A stretch of DNA of 64,000 nucleotides from Lachnospiraceae bacterium (GCA_030527645.1 JAUNAJ010000014.1:1-64000); one strand, 5' to 3'. Shown: positions 17,499 through 26,670, counted from the stretch's first letter. Translations and numbers: made by a program. The notes: generated by a model not told the origin, from the sequence alone.

Positions 17499-19313
17499 CT
17501 ATACCCGCTCCCGGCCGACAGGATCTTCATCAGGCTCCTGATCCAGCCGATCCAGCGCCTGAAGCCCCATTTCAAACAGAAGCAGGTAGCTCAGTACAGG
17601 AAATGCCACAGCAATACTGAACAGTGCTGCAATCACAATAGGACCTGACAGACCTGCTGCCTCAACCAGCACTCCTGCAAAAAACGCAGCTGCTGCCGGG
17701 AGCAGCCGGACTGCCGGTTTTCCCTGCCCGCGTTTCTTTTTCAGAAGATCCTTGTAGTTCTTCCACTCCCTGATCGGATGCCTGACATCTCTGATCACCA
17801 GCCACACAGTCAGGGCAGCAGCCACCAGTACATGCAAAAGCAGGGCGGGCAGAAATCCCCATGCCGGGATCCTGTCATTTAATGAAAGCCAGAGTGCAAG
17901 GAACAGGACAAATGGCAATCCCCCCGATATGCCGCCGCATACAGAAAAGAGAAGTTTTTTCTGCAGGAGCATATCCCATCCTGCAGGAATCAGTTTTAAA
18001 GCATCTCTCGATGCATAATCTCTTGAAAAGGCAGTAGCCGCGGTCATGTTCCAAAGAGCGGGAAGTATAGAGAGGGGCAGAAAATCCCTCAGAAGGACAG
18101 CAGCCAGATACTGCACCCTGTCAGCTTCCTGAGGAAACAGCCTGCTGTGCAGTCCTTCCGTCAGGATACACAGCACCAGCAGTCCTGCCGGAAGCAGGAC
18201 ATGGGAAAACAGCACCGGAAAACGGTACGCCTTCATCCCCCGGGCAGTACGAAATTCCCTCAGAAACAGTGCTCTTCCCAGCCCGTGCTTCTTTCTGACC
18301 CTGCCAAGATCCGTCTTTTTCATTCTGCGGTCATCCGCCAGATCCCAGCGTTGAAGAATAGAGGGACGATACAGCCGCCTGCAGATTCGTCCATAAGCGA
18401 TCCAGATTACGACATTCCAACCGATCAACAGCAGCGCAGGTACGAGCCGGAACCCCTGAATGAGCAGTCCCAGCGGATAATTAAAGGCCAGTATCTCAAG
18501 CAGGAGCCATGCCGGCCACGCTGTGGTTTTTCCCCCTGTCAGGAATACCGGCACCAGCGCAGCAAAAAAAAGGAACAGCAAAACAACCGCAGGAAGCAGC
18601 AGACCCGCTCTTCTTCTCTCCGGCAGCAGCAGGCGTGTATAGGAATGGAACAAAATAATGATCAGAAAGTCTGTCAGAAGAACCGACTGAGGTATCAGAA
18701 GCAGTCCCAGCAGGACCGCTGCCGTGAGGAAGCGATCTGTACCTCCTGTCACGACATATCCCAGCCACAGCGGCAGAAAAACAATCGTCGTTCGCAAATA
18801 GACTCCAGCTGTAAGCCGCAGAAATTCTGCCAGAAGGAACTCTGTCGAGGTAAACGGCATGGTCAGATAATAAGGAAGATTCTCTTCCCTGTACAGTGCA
18901 AATTCCACCGGATAGAGCATACGGATCAGAAGCAGGACCGCCCCTGCTGCAAATATGCTCTTCCAGACAAAAACCGGCAGCCCATGTCTCGGAAAAAGAA
19001 GTCCGAGGACAACACCTGCTGTCAGAAAAAAGAGAATTTCTATAAGAGAAGAAGTCAGTCCCGGTAAGGACTGATACAGTACCCGGGGTAAGGACTGTTC
19101 CTCTGTTTCCACTGCATTTTTCTCCTTCTGCTCGATCCAGGGAACCCATTCAGCCAGATTATTTCTCCGGTTCGCTCTTTTTTCTTCTCTTTCGCTCTTA
19201 GCGGATTGAATCCGGAACTTTTCACAGAGTATCAGAACATTCAGGAGTCTGAGAATCCTTCTTACCGGGTTCAGAACATCCAAAGGTCTGAGAATCCTTC
19301 TTACCGGGTTCAT
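17499..19313 (-). CDS. polytopic membrane protein, putative ABC permease partner
   Basis: A 604-residue integral membrane protein. After a basic N-terminal 75 residues, hydrophobic segments follow throughout (for example LIEILFFLTAGVVLGLLF, LLPAVVLLFLFFAALVPVFL, FPVLSYLLLFEMGLQAL), at least ten in all. I do not recognise the family. The ATG overlaps the stop of the ABC ATPase gene as ATGA, so the two are made together and the protein is probably its membrane partner. The N-terminus carries a 13-residue duplication, NPVRRILR followed by four residues, twice, encoded by a 39-bp tandem repeat; an internal start beyond it is possible. No substrate can be suggested. Confidence 0.72.
   Translation of the reverse strand: MNPVRRILRPLDVLNPVRRILRLLNVLILCEKFRIQSAKSEREEKRANRRNNLAEWVPWIEQKEKNAVETEEQSLPRVLYQSLPGLTSSLIEILFFLTAGVVLGLLFPRHGLPVFVWKSIFAAGAVLLLIRMLYPVEFALYREENLPYYLTMPFTSTEFLLAEFLRLTAGVYLRTTIVFLPLWLGYVVTGGTDRFLTAAVLLGLLLIPQSVLLTDFLIIILFHSYTRLLLPERRRAGLLLPAVVLLFLFFAALVPVFLTGGKTTAWPAWLLLEILAFNYPLGLLIQGFRLVPALLLIGWNVVIWIAYGRICRRLYRPSILQRWDLADDRRMKKTDLGRVRKKHGLGRALFLREFRTARGMKAYRFPVLFSHVLLPAGLLVLCILTEGLHSRLFPQEADRVQYLAAVLLRDFLPLSILPALWNMTAATAFSRDYASRDALKLIPAGWDMLLQKKLLFSVCGGISGGLPFVLFLALWLSLNDRIPAWGFLPALLLHVLVAAALTVWLVIRDVRHPIREWKNYKDLLKKKRGQGKPAVRLLPAAAAFFAGVLVEAAGLSGPIVIAALFSIAVAFPVLSYLLLFEMGLQALDRLDQEPDEDPVGRERV
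19232..19312. repeat. 39-bp tandem duplication at the 5' end of the membrane-protein gene
   Basis: Positions 19232-19273 and 19271-19312 are copies at a 39-bp offset; the last 27 bases of each copy are identical and the rest differ at only a few positions. The reading frame is kept, giving two copies of a 13-residue NPVRRILR unit. Confidence 0.85.
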
Positions 19314-20113
19314 CTTCTCATCCTCCCGAATAGTCGAAGCCCAAATTCCTCTGTATTCTGTTCCTCTGCTCTTTTTCTCTCAAACTCGTCCGACAGCATA
19401 CGGTCAATGGCATCCAGCGAACCTGCCTCCCGATACTTCTCCAGCATACTCGCGCAGGAACCTTTAAACCGAACTCTTCCGTTCACCAGATAGATGATAT
19501 GATCACAGAAATTCTCCGCGATCCGCAGACGGTCATCCGCCAGAAATACCGTCTTCCCCTTTCTTGCATACTCACGCAGAATCTCCTTAACAGACTCCAT
19601 ATCCTGCAGCTCCAGTCCTTCAAGAATATTATCCAGGATCAGATTATTCGGCTCATAGATCATCGCTCCCAGAAGGAGCATTTTTTTATAATTACCCTTT
19701 GTATATCCTGCCATTCTGTCCTTCAGGATCAGATCCAGATTCAGCTTCGGAAGCCATGTTTTCAGGAAACTTTCCCTGCTGTCTTCATCCACTCCGTAGA
19801 CATCCGACATAAAATTCAGATACTGCTCTCCGGTAAGAGCACGGAACTGATCCATTGTATCCGGCACATAACCGAAGGTACTCCTCGCATCCTCGAACTC
19901 CTCCGTAATATCCCTGGAATCGATCAGCACCTGGCCGTGCCGAAAGCTCTGAATTCCGGTAAGTACTCGAAGAGCAACTGTTTTACCGGATTTTTTTCTT
20001 CCGAACAGACCCGTGATCATTCCGTTCGATGCAGTCCAGCTGACATTATTCAGTACAATCGTTCTATTATTTTCCCTTCCAAAATCCTTCGATAACTCAT
20101 TGACATAGATCAT
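19310..20113 (-). CDS. degenerate ABC-transporter ATPase
   Basis: An ABC nucleotide-binding domain of 267 residues. Walker A is present as GRKKSGKT around residue 38, but later motifs are eroded: the signature position reads YTKGNYKK instead of LSGGQ, the Walker B region reads LILDNILEG where LILDEP is usual (catalytic Glu replaced by Asn), and the H-loop region reads LADDRLR with no His. It may bind ATP without efficient hydrolysis (inference). GGAGG lies nine bases before the ATG; the stop overlaps the start of the membrane protein. The cytidylate-kinase-like gene is 59 bp upstream. Confidence 0.8.
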   Translation of the reverse strand: MIYVNELSKDFGRENNRTIVLNNVSWTASNGMITGLFGRKKSGKTVALRVLTGIQSFRHGQVLIDSRDITEEFEDARSTFGYVPDTMDQFRALTGEQYLNFMSDVYGVDEDSRESFLKTWLPKLNLDLILKDRMAGYTKGNYKKMLLLGAMIYEPNNLILDNILEGLELQDMESVKEILREYARKGKTVFLADDRLRIAENFCDHIIYLVNGRVRFKGSCASMLEKYREAGSLDAIDRMLSDEFERKRAEEQNTEEFGLRLFGRMRR

Positions 20114-20172
20114 ACCGCAATTCCTCCGAATGCATACGGTCAGCCCTGCATTGCAGATCCGCTTCCGAACAC

Positions 20173-20775
20173 TTACTGCATCTTAATATTAAGAAGCTGT
20201 GTCAGAATTTCTGCGCAGCCCTCATATCCATAGGTGCTGCTATTGAGAAGAATATCGTAATTCTCCTTTGAACCCCATTTCTGATCGGTGTAATACTGAT
20301 AATTAAGAGCACGCTTCTTATCCATTTCCCTGATCAGTGCGATGGATTCCCTGTCTGATCTTGTGCCGCAGAAATCCTTGCAGTACTGAATTTTTTCCGG
20401 CATATCTCCGTAGATAAACACATGCATGGTATCCGGATTTTCCTTCAGGATGTAATCGGAGTTTCTTCCGATGATCACACAGTTACCCTGCTCAGCTATT
20501 TCCCGGATAACCTTCTGCTGTGCATTGAACACCACATCATCCACAGACTGCCCATCCATCGTTCTTCCGGCAAATGCAAAGGAAAATACACTTTTCGAAG
20601 CTGCTCTCTCTCCCTGCATTTCGATAAACTCCACGTCCAGTCCGGAAAGCTCAGCCACCCGAAGGCTGATCTCTCTGTCATAAAGCTGATACCCCATCTT
20701 TTCAGCCAGCAGCTCACCGATATATTTACCGCGGCTTCCGAATTCGCGGCTGACCGTAATAATGCCTTTTTTCAT
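20173..20775 (-). CDS. cytidylate kinase-like family protein
   Basis: A 200-residue P-loop protein of the cytidylate-kinase-like group. It begins MKKGIITVSREFGSRGKYIG, where GSRGKYIG takes the place of a classical P-loop, and has the mobile-lid feature RSDRESIALIREMDKKRALNYQYYT that binds phosphates. These proteins are common in Clostridia and are distinct from the housekeeping cmk; their substrate is unknown. GGAGG is ten bases from the ATG. It heads a probable three-gene unit with the degenerate ATPase and the membrane protein. Confidence 0.82.
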   Translation of the reverse strand: MKKGIITVSREFGSRGKYIGELLAEKMGYQLYDREISLRVAELSGLDVEFIEMQGERAASKSVFSFAFAGRTMDGQSVDDVVFNAQQKVIREIAEQGNCVIIGRNSDYILKENPDTMHVFIYGDMPEKIQYCKDFCGTRSDRESIALIREMDKKRALNYQYYTDQKWGSKENYDILLNSSTYGYEGCAEILTQLLNIKMQ

Positions 20776-20975
20776 ATTCCAAATGCCTCCTTTTCCCAGG
20801 TTTGCAATTCCACTTTACGGGCAGAGACGCCCCCGGAATCATCCGGTTCAAACGAAGATTGTTCACCTGTGTTCGTCATGGTTACAGTATAGCATCATTC
20901 ATCCTGCGATTCCAGTGAGACATGACGCAACTTCTTTTGCGTGCAGCTGCTGACGTTACTGTTCATGATCACCTC

Positions 20976-21004
20976 TTGACAACTATAGCGAAGTATACTA
21001 GAAT
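20976..21004 (+). promoter_or_regulatory. promoter of the sodium:solute symporter gene
   Basis: TTGACA (20976-20981), 17-bp spacer, TAGAAT (20999-21004), giving an expected start close to 21011. Confidence 0.8.
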
Positions 21005-21009
21005 ACTCT

Positions 21010-21037
21010 TTGACGCTTTAATTTTTTAAAGCGTCAA
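21010..21037 (+). promoter_or_regulatory. operator: perfect 12-bp inverted repeat at the transcription start
   Basis: TTGACGCTTTAA (21010-21021) and its exact complement (21026-21037) are separated by four T. The site covers the predicted +1 to +27, where a bound repressor would block initiation. It has no T-run suited to termination on this strand and lies upstream of the gene, so an operator is more likely than a terminator. No regulator gene is adjacent. Confidence 0.65.
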
Positions 21038-21068
21038 CTCACAAAATATTAAAAGAGGGGACAAAACA

Positions 21069-22601
21069 ATGAAATTAGTGATTCTCATTCTCTACTTTGC
21101 ACTTCTGGTTTACATCGGCATTCGCTGCAGAAAGCATGCCACTGATGTAAACGGATTCGTTCTCGGCGGTCGGAGCGTCGGCCCCTGGCTGACAGCATTT
21201 GCCTACGGTACCTCGTACTTTTCTGCGGTTGTATTTGTCGGCTACGCAGGCCAGTTTGGATGGAGATACGGTATCTCCGCTACATGGGCAGGTATCGGAA
21301 ACTGTATCATCGGCTCGCTGCTTTCCTGGGTAGTTCTGGGAAGAAGAACCCGTGTCATGACACAGCATCTGGAATCCGCTACAATGCCCCAGTTCTTCGG
21401 TGAGCGTTATCACAGCAGGTCCCTGAAGCTGGCAGCATCCGTGATCATCTTTATCTTCCTGATCCCGTATACAGCTTCTCTGTACAATGGACTTTCCCGT
21501 CTGTTTGGAATGGCCTTCAATATTGATTACTCTGTGTGTATCGTTCTCATGGCTGTCCTTACTGCCATCTACGTAATCGCAGGCGGCTACATGGCAACTG
21601 CCATCAATGACTTTATTCAGGGAATCATCATGCTGTTCGGAATTGTGATCATCATTGCAGCAGTACTCATGAGCAAAGGCGGCTTCATGGCAGCCCTGGA
21701 TGGTCTGGCACAGATAACGGATGAAACCGTTTCCACTACTCCCGGTGTGTTTGCTTCCTTCTTTGGCCCGGATCCGCTGAACCTGATGTTTGTCGTAATC
21801 CTGACCTCTCTCGGCACCTGGGGACTTCCTCAGATGGTTCAGAAATTCTATGCCATCACCGATGAGCATGCAATCAAAAAAGGCACCATTATCTCTACCC
21901 TGTTTGCACTGGTTGTTGCAGGCGGATGCTACTTCCTGGGAGGCTTCGGTCGTCTGTTCTCTGATCAGATCGATGTTGCTGCCAATGGTTACGATTCCAT
22001 TATTCCGACCATGCTGCAGAATCTGAGTCCCGGCCTGATCGCACTTGTAGTAATTCTGGTTCTTTCCGCATCCATGTCTACTCTGTCTTCTCTGGTAATC
22101 GCTTCCAGCTCCACGCTGACCATCGATTTCCTGAAAGACACCATTATTAAGGATATGAAAGAAAAATCCCAGCTGCTGATGATTCGTGCACTGATCGTTG
22201 TCTTCATTGCAATTTCAGCTATCATTGCTCTGATCCAGTATAAGAGTTCTGTTACCTTTATTGCACAGCTGATGGGTATTTCCTGGGGTGCACTTGCCGG
22301 GGCATTCCTGGCACCCTTCCTGTACTCTCTGTACTGGAAAGGAACTACAAAAATTGCCTGCTGGGTGTCTTTCCTGTTCGGTTCTATTCTGATGATCGTG
22401 AACATGCTGGCAAGAACCTCTCTTCCGGCAATCATCCAGTCACCGATCAACTGCGGAGCCATTGCAATGCTTGCGGGCCTTGTAATCGTTCCTGTCGTAA
22501 GCTGGATCACACCGAAACAGGATAAAGCAGATCTTGATCGTATCTTCTCCTGCTATGAAAAGACAACTACCGTAAAGCAGAAAACAAGTCTGAACGACTA
22601 A
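21069..22601 (+). CDS. sodium:solute symporter (SSS family)
   Basis: A Na+-coupled uptake protein in the cytoplasmic membrane, 510 residues with about 13 hydrophobic segments. The family features are FVLGGRSVGPWLTAFAYGTSYFS near residue 35, the TASLYNGLSRLF helix, and GTWGLPQMVQKFYA in the middle, as in PutP/PanF-type carriers. AGAGGGG precedes the ATG. It is monocistronic on the plus strand, ended by the hairpins at 22627-22711. Control is probably through the inverted repeat at 21010-21037. The substrate (amino acid, pantothenate, sugar or other) cannot be told; the convergent aryl-acid operon next door hints at an organic acid but this is weak. Confidence 0.88.
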   Translation: MKLVILILYFALLVYIGIRCRKHATDVNGFVLGGRSVGPWLTAFAYGTSYFSAVVFVGYAGQFGWRYGISATWAGIGNCIIGSLLSWVVLGRRTRVMTQHLESATMPQFFGERYHSRSLKLAASVIIFIFLIPYTASLYNGLSRLFGMAFNIDYSVCIVLMAVLTAIYVIAGGYMATAINDFIQGIIMLFGIVIIIAAVLMSKGGFMAALDGLAQITDETVSTTPGVFASFFGPDPLNLMFVVILTSLGTWGLPQMVQKFYAITDEHAIKKGTIISTLFALVVAGGCYFLGGFGRLFSDQIDVAANGYDSIIPTMLQNLSPGLIALVVILVLSASMSTLSSLVIASSSTLTIDFLKDTIIKDMKEKSQLLMIRALIVVFIAISAIIALIQYKSSVTFIAQLMGISWGALAGAFLAPFLYSLYWKGTTKIACWVSFLFGSILMIVNMLARTSLPAIIQSPINCGAIAMLAGLVIVPVVSWITPKQDKADLDRIFSCYEKTTTVKQKTSLND

Positions 22602-22626
22602 ACCTCGCTGCTGAAATATGTTTTCC

Positions 22627-22670
22627 GGCACAAAAGAGCCCGTCGCGTAAGCGGCGGGCTCTTTTGTGCC
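22627..22670. terminator. terminator of the symporter gene
   Basis: A 20-bp stem (22627-22646 with 22651-22670, one G-T pair) closes on GTAA; CTTTTGTGCC forms the 3' arm. It is placed 25 bp beyond the stop codon and can also stop the convergent operon. Confidence 0.8.
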
Positions 22671-22682
22671 TGTCATACATAC

Positions 22683-22711
22683 AAAGAGAACGTCCGATGG
22701 ACGTTCTCTTT
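22683..22711. terminator. second hairpin between convergent genes
   Basis: AAAGAGAACGTCC (22683-22695), loop GAT, and its exact complement (22699-22711), followed by TTGC. The A-run before it gives a T-run on the minus strand, so it probably terminates the acyl-CoA ligase operon. A close relative of this hairpin is found at 47672-47708. Confidence 0.75.
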
Positions 22712-22766
22712 TGCTGTCTCGTTCCGATTTATCGAATCGGAAGAACAGCTCCCCCTATTCTGCTGA

Positions 22767-24401
22767 TCAGCCCTCATTCTGCGCTGCAACCAGCTTTTCA
22801 GCACCATATTTTTTACGAAGTGCAGGTTTCTCGATCTTGCCTGTGGCATTTCTCGGAACCTCTGCAAAGATAATCTTCTTCGGACGTTTATACCGGGGAA
22901 GATCCTTGCAGAAATTGTTGATTTCCTCCTCTGTGCATTCCATTCCCTCCTTGATAGAGATAATGGCACCGGTGATCTCACCCAGACGTTCATCAGGAAG
23001 ACCGATACAGGCCACATCCAGAATCTTTGGATGATTGCTCAGGAAGTTTTCGATCTGAACCGGATAGATGTTCTCTCCGCCTGAGATGATTACATCCTTC
23101 TTTCGGTCAACCAGGAAATAGAAGCCGTCCTCATCCTGCATCGCCATGTCACCGGTACGGAGCCAGCCGTTCACCAGAGTCTCAGCAGTAGCAGCCGGAT
23201 CATTGTAATAGCAGGTCATAAGACCGGGGCCCTTGATGTACAGCTCACCTACTTCTCCCTGCTGTACCTCTTTTCCCTGATCATTCATGATCTTGCATTT
23301 CCATCTGTAGCCGGGAACTCCAATGGCACCTACCTTATGGATGTTTTCCACTCCCAGATGGACACAGCCCGGTCCTGTGGATTCAGACAAACCATAGTTG
23401 GTGTCATAGAGATGATGAGGGAAATATTCCTTCCAGCGTTTTACCAGCGATTTCGGCACCGGCTGTGCACCGATATGCATCAGTCTCCACTGATCCAGCT
23501 CATAATCCTCAAGCTTCAGCGCTCCGCTGTCCAGAGCAGCAAGAATCTCCTGAGCCCAGGGCACCAGCAGCCAGACGATGGTACAATGTTCTCTGGAAAC
23601 TGCATCCAGTATGATCTCAGGCGTCGTGCCGGTAAGAAGTACTGCCTTACTTCCTGCACACAAACTTCCCATCCAATGGAATTTTGCTCCGGTGTGATAC
23701 AGTGGGGGAATGCACAGGAAGCAGTCCTCTCTGCCGGTCAGATGGTGTTTCTGCTCCATCTGAGCTGCCTGCATCAGACTTTCATGGTTGTGAAGGATTG
23801 CCTTGGGGAATCCCGTGGTACCTGAAGAAAAATAGATCGCTGCATCGTCATCTTCGTCCAGCAGGATCAGCGGCGGCTGACTGGAACAGTCAGCTACCAG
23901 CTCACGATAGCTTTCAGCGAATGTAGGACAGCCGTCTCCCACATAGATCATCAGACGACCGCGGCAGATATCTTCTGCAATACTTTCCAGACGTCCGATG
24001 AACTGCGGTCCGAAGAACAGCACCTGGATCTCTGCAAGATCCGCACAATACTTGATTTCCTTGGCATCGAAGCGGAAATTAAAGGGCACTGCGATGGCCC
24101 CGGTTTTCAGAATTCCGAAATAGATCGGCAGCCACTCCAGACAGTTGAACATCAGGATAGCCACTCGATCCCCCTTCTGTACACCTCTGCTCAGCAGCAT
24201 GTTCGCTACGCGGTTTGCTTTCTCATCAAAGACGCTCCAGGTGATTTCTCTTCTGTAAGGATTATGATCCACCTGCTGAACCAGGTCGAACTCCTTCCAG
24301 GTTGTTTTTCTGTTGTCGCTGATGGAAGGATTCAGCTCTACAAGAGCCACCTCATCTCCATACAGCTTATGATTTCGTTCCAGTAAATCTGTAACAGGCA
24401 T
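22767..24401 (-). CDS. AMP-forming acyl-CoA synthetase / acid-thiol ligase
   Basis: Activates a carboxylic acid as an acyl-adenylate and transfers it to CoA. The 544 residues carry the ANL-superfamily core motifs: YFSSGTTGFPKA (P-loop-like A3), YGLSESTGPG, WLRTGDMAMQDEDGF, the hinge VDRKKDVIISGGENI, and NATGKIEKPALRKKY with the C-terminal catalytic lysine. Start at 24401 (MPVTDLLERN), preceded by AAGGAA. Two bases separate it from the yerC-like stop, so it belongs to the ior-paaK operon and probably acts on an acid related to aromatic catabolism. The exact substrate is not readable; long-chain fatty acids remain possible. Confidence 0.88.
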   Translation of the reverse strand: MPVTDLLERNHKLYGDEVALVELNPSISDNRKTTWKEFDLVQQVDHNPYRREITWSVFDEKANRVANMLLSRGVQKGDRVAILMFNCLEWLPIYFGILKTGAIAVPFNFRFDAKEIKYCADLAEIQVLFFGPQFIGRLESIAEDICRGRLMIYVGDGCPTFAESYRELVADCSSQPPLILLDEDDDAAIYFSSGTTGFPKAILHNHESLMQAAQMEQKHHLTGREDCFLCIPPLYHTGAKFHWMGSLCAGSKAVLLTGTTPEIILDAVSREHCTIVWLLVPWAQEILAALDSGALKLEDYELDQWRLMHIGAQPVPKSLVKRWKEYFPHHLYDTNYGLSESTGPGCVHLGVENIHKVGAIGVPGYRWKCKIMNDQGKEVQQGEVGELYIKGPGLMTCYYNDPAATAETLVNGWLRTGDMAMQDEDGFYFLVDRKKDVIISGGENIYPVQIENFLSNHPKILDVACIGLPDERLGEITGAIISIKEGMECTEEEINNFCKDLPRYKRPKKIIFAEVPRNATGKIEKPALRKKYGAEKLVAAQNEG

Positions 24402-24403
24402 GA

Positions 24404-24703
24404 TTATATGTTTCCTTTCTCTTTCATCCGGTCCAGTACGGAAACAAGACATCCGGTGCCGGAATGCAGCATACGGTTCACGCGGCTGATAGTGGCCGTA
24501 CTGGCATTGGTCTTCTCCATAATTTCTGTATAGACCTTATTATCATTGAGCATATGTGCCACCTCAAAGCGCTGCTCCATAGACTGAAGCTCTGTCAGGG
24601 CGCAGATATCCTCAAAGAAATCCATGCATTCCTGCAGATCCTTCAGTTCCAGAATCGCCTTGTACAGATCATTTCTCCGTTCTTTCATTACATTTCTTGC
24701 CAT
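24404..24703 (-). CDS. YerC/YecD-type TrpR-related DNA-binding protein
   Basis: A 99-residue all-helical protein of the Trp-repressor superfamily. The helix-turn-helix segment NASTATISRVNRMLHSG is clear near residues 66-82, preceded by EQRFEVAHMLNDNKVYTEI. YerC/YecD proteins are small presumed regulators that share the TrpR fold. Its position inside an operon for aromatic 2-oxo acid oxidation suggests local regulation by an aromatic amino acid or metabolite; this is inference. The ribosome binding site is AAAGGA, 11 bases from the ATG. Confidence 0.88.
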   Translation of the reverse strand: MARNVMKERRNDLYKAILELKDLQECMDFFEDICALTELQSMEQRFEVAHMLNDNKVYTEIMEKTNASTATISRVNRMLHSGTGCLVSVLDRMKEKGNI

Positions 24704-24816
24704 TGTCTTTTTGTTCCTTTTCTTTACTGTCCGAATCCGAACAAGACTCCCGTATACCGGCGGAGGAAATCAATCCTCCACTGATATACACTCCGCGAAG
24801 CTGCGGTTTTATTCAA

Positions 24817-25233
24817 TCAGAGTCTGTCCGGTGTAAGTAATTTCACTCCTTTTTCAAGCAGTACTTTCTCACACAGTGTATTGTCGTCCACTCGGAGGAT
24901 TGCGTAGGCTTCCTTCTTTCCGGCAAATGCATACATATATTTAATTCCGATTCCGGCTTCAGACAGCGCTGCAAACAATTCACCTGCTGCTCCCGGCTTA
25001 TCTGTCATTACGCATCCCACTACATCTGTCATATTCACCACAAAGCCGTTATCCTTCAGAGCGGTTACAGCTGCATAGGTGTTATTTACGATGATTCTCA
25101 GAATTCCGAAATCTCTGGTATCTGCAATGGACATTGCCCGCAGATCTACTCCGGCCTCTGCCAGAATTTCTGTACATTTTACAAGGGATCCTGTTTTATT
25201 CTCAACAAAGATAGAAAGCTGTTTAATTGCCAT
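24817..25233 (-). CDS. tandem ACT-domain protein
   Basis: A 138-residue protein consisting of two ACT domains (about 3-68 and 72-135): QLSIFVENKTGSLVKCTEIL opens the first and KPGAAGELFAALSEAGIGI the second. ACT domains bind amino acids. Genes like this are commonly next to phenylacetate-CoA ligase/IOR genes in anaerobes, where they may sense the aromatic substrate. GGAGG lies nine bases upstream. It has no catalytic or DNA-binding domain, so it must act through a partner; the neighbouring YerC-like protein or the ligase are candidates (inference). Confidence 0.88.
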   Translation of the reverse strand: MAIKQLSIFVENKTGSLVKCTEILAEAGVDLRAMSIADTRDFGILRIIVNNTYAAVTALKDNGFVVNMTDVVGCVMTDKPGAAGELFAALSEAGIGIKYMYAFAGKKEAYAILRVDDNTLCEKVLLEKGVKLLTPDRL

Positions 25234-25254
25234 ATATTTAGACCTCCTGATTCA

Positions 25255-26571
25255 TCAACCCTGTTTGTACAGGTTTCTTCTGTCAATTACACGAACCGCT
25301 TTTCCCTCGCTTCGAACGATGGATTTCGGCTCTACAATACGTACCTTCGCATAGATTCCCAGCATAGATTTCAGTCCTGCAACAACCTCGCTCTCCTTCG
25401 CAGACAGATCCATTACGGAATCGGAGAACAGTTCAGGAGTCATCTCAACCAGTACCTCGATGGTATCACTGTATTTCTCACGATCAACAATGATCTGGTA
25501 GTTAGATGTAAGTCCCTGCTGCAGCAGTACCTGCTCGATCTGAGACGGGAATACATTGACACCCTTAACGATCAGCATGTCATCGCTGCGGCCCATCGGT
25601 TTAGACATACGCACATGGGTACGACCGCAGGAGCATGGCTTACGGGACAGAACACAGATATCCTTTGTACGATAACGGAGAAGCGGGAATGCTTCTTTAT
25701 CAATGCTTGTGAATACCAGCTCGCCTACTTCTCCCTCCGGAAGAACCTCTCCTGTCTTCGGATCAATGATCTCTGCAATGAAGTGATCCTCATTGATATG
25801 CATGCCCTGCTGTTCCTCACACTCGAAGGAAACACCGGGTCCTGAGATCTCCGTCAGTCCATAGATATCAAAGGCTTTGATACCAAGGCGCTTTTCAATA
25901 TCACGGCGCATTTCCTCGGTCCATGCCTCCGCACCGAAGATTCCTGCTTTCAGCTTGATCTGATCGCGGAAGCCCTTCTCCTCAATACTCTCAGCAAGAT
26001 AGGCAGCGTAGGAAGGCGTACAGCAGAGGATCGTTGCCTCCAGATCTACCATGAACTGGATCTGACGGTCCGTATTTCCGGAGGACATGGGCAGAGTCAG
26101 ACAGCCAACCTTATGGGAGCCGCCGTTCAGTCCCGGACCTCCTGTAAACAGACCGTATCCGTAGCATACCTGGCACACATCCTTCTTGGTTCCGCCGGCT
26201 GCCATGATGGCACGGGCACAGCACTCCTCCCACATGTCAATATCTGACTGGGTATAGAAAGCCACTACTCTTCGTCCGGTGGTTCCTGAGGTAGACTGGA
26301 TTCTGACACAGTTCTCCAGCGGCTCTGCCATCAGTCCGTAGGGATAGGCATCCCGCAGATCATCCTTGGTCAGGAACGGAAGCTTGTGAAGATCGTCAAT
26401 GGATTTAATATCCTCAGGCTTTACCCCTGCAGCATCCATTTTATTGCGGTAATACTCCACGTTCTCATAAACCTTCTTTACGGTTTTCACCAGCTTCTCA
26501 TTCTGAATGGCAACAATGGTCTCCCGTGATGCACACTCCAGTTCTTCCTGATAATAATTTCCCATTTGCAT
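25255..26571 (-). CDS. paaK: phenylacetate/arylacetate--CoA ligase
   Basis: An AMP-forming ligase of the PaaK type, 438 residues. Motifs: IQSTSGTTGRRVVAFYT for ATP binding, DIYGLTEISGPGVSFEC, RYRTKDICVLSRKPCSCGRTH, and GRSDDMLIVKGVNVFPSQIE. In IOR-containing organisms it can link arylacetates and arylacetyl-CoA. The ATG at 26571 has AAAGGAAAT directly upstream. It follows iorB by 99 bp and precedes the ACT gene by 21 bp. Whether phenylacetate, indoleacetate or 4-hydroxyphenylacetate is preferred cannot be told. Confidence 0.92.
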   Translation of the reverse strand: MQMGNYYQEELECASRETIVAIQNEKLVKTVKKVYENVEYYRNKMDAAGVKPEDIKSIDDLHKLPFLTKDDLRDAYPYGLMAEPLENCVRIQSTSGTTGRRVVAFYTQSDIDMWEECCARAIMAAGGTKKDVCQVCYGYGLFTGGPGLNGGSHKVGCLTLPMSSGNTDRQIQFMVDLEATILCCTPSYAAYLAESIEEKGFRDQIKLKAGIFGAEAWTEEMRRDIEKRLGIKAFDIYGLTEISGPGVSFECEEQQGMHINEDHFIAEIIDPKTGEVLPEGEVGELVFTSIDKEAFPLLRYRTKDICVLSRKPCSCGRTHVRMSKPMGRSDDMLIVKGVNVFPSQIEQVLLQQGLTSNYQIIVDREKYSDTIEVLVEMTPELFSDSVMDLSAKESEVVAGLKSMLGIYAKVRIVEPKSIVRSEGKAVRVIDRRNLYKQG

Positions 26572-26670
26572 TATTTCCTTTCTTATTTTTCCTATCGATC
26601 CCTCTAACGAGATCTTCAGGTTAAATCCAGCCCTGTCTCTCAGGAGGCAGAGCCGGTCTCATACTGCTTA

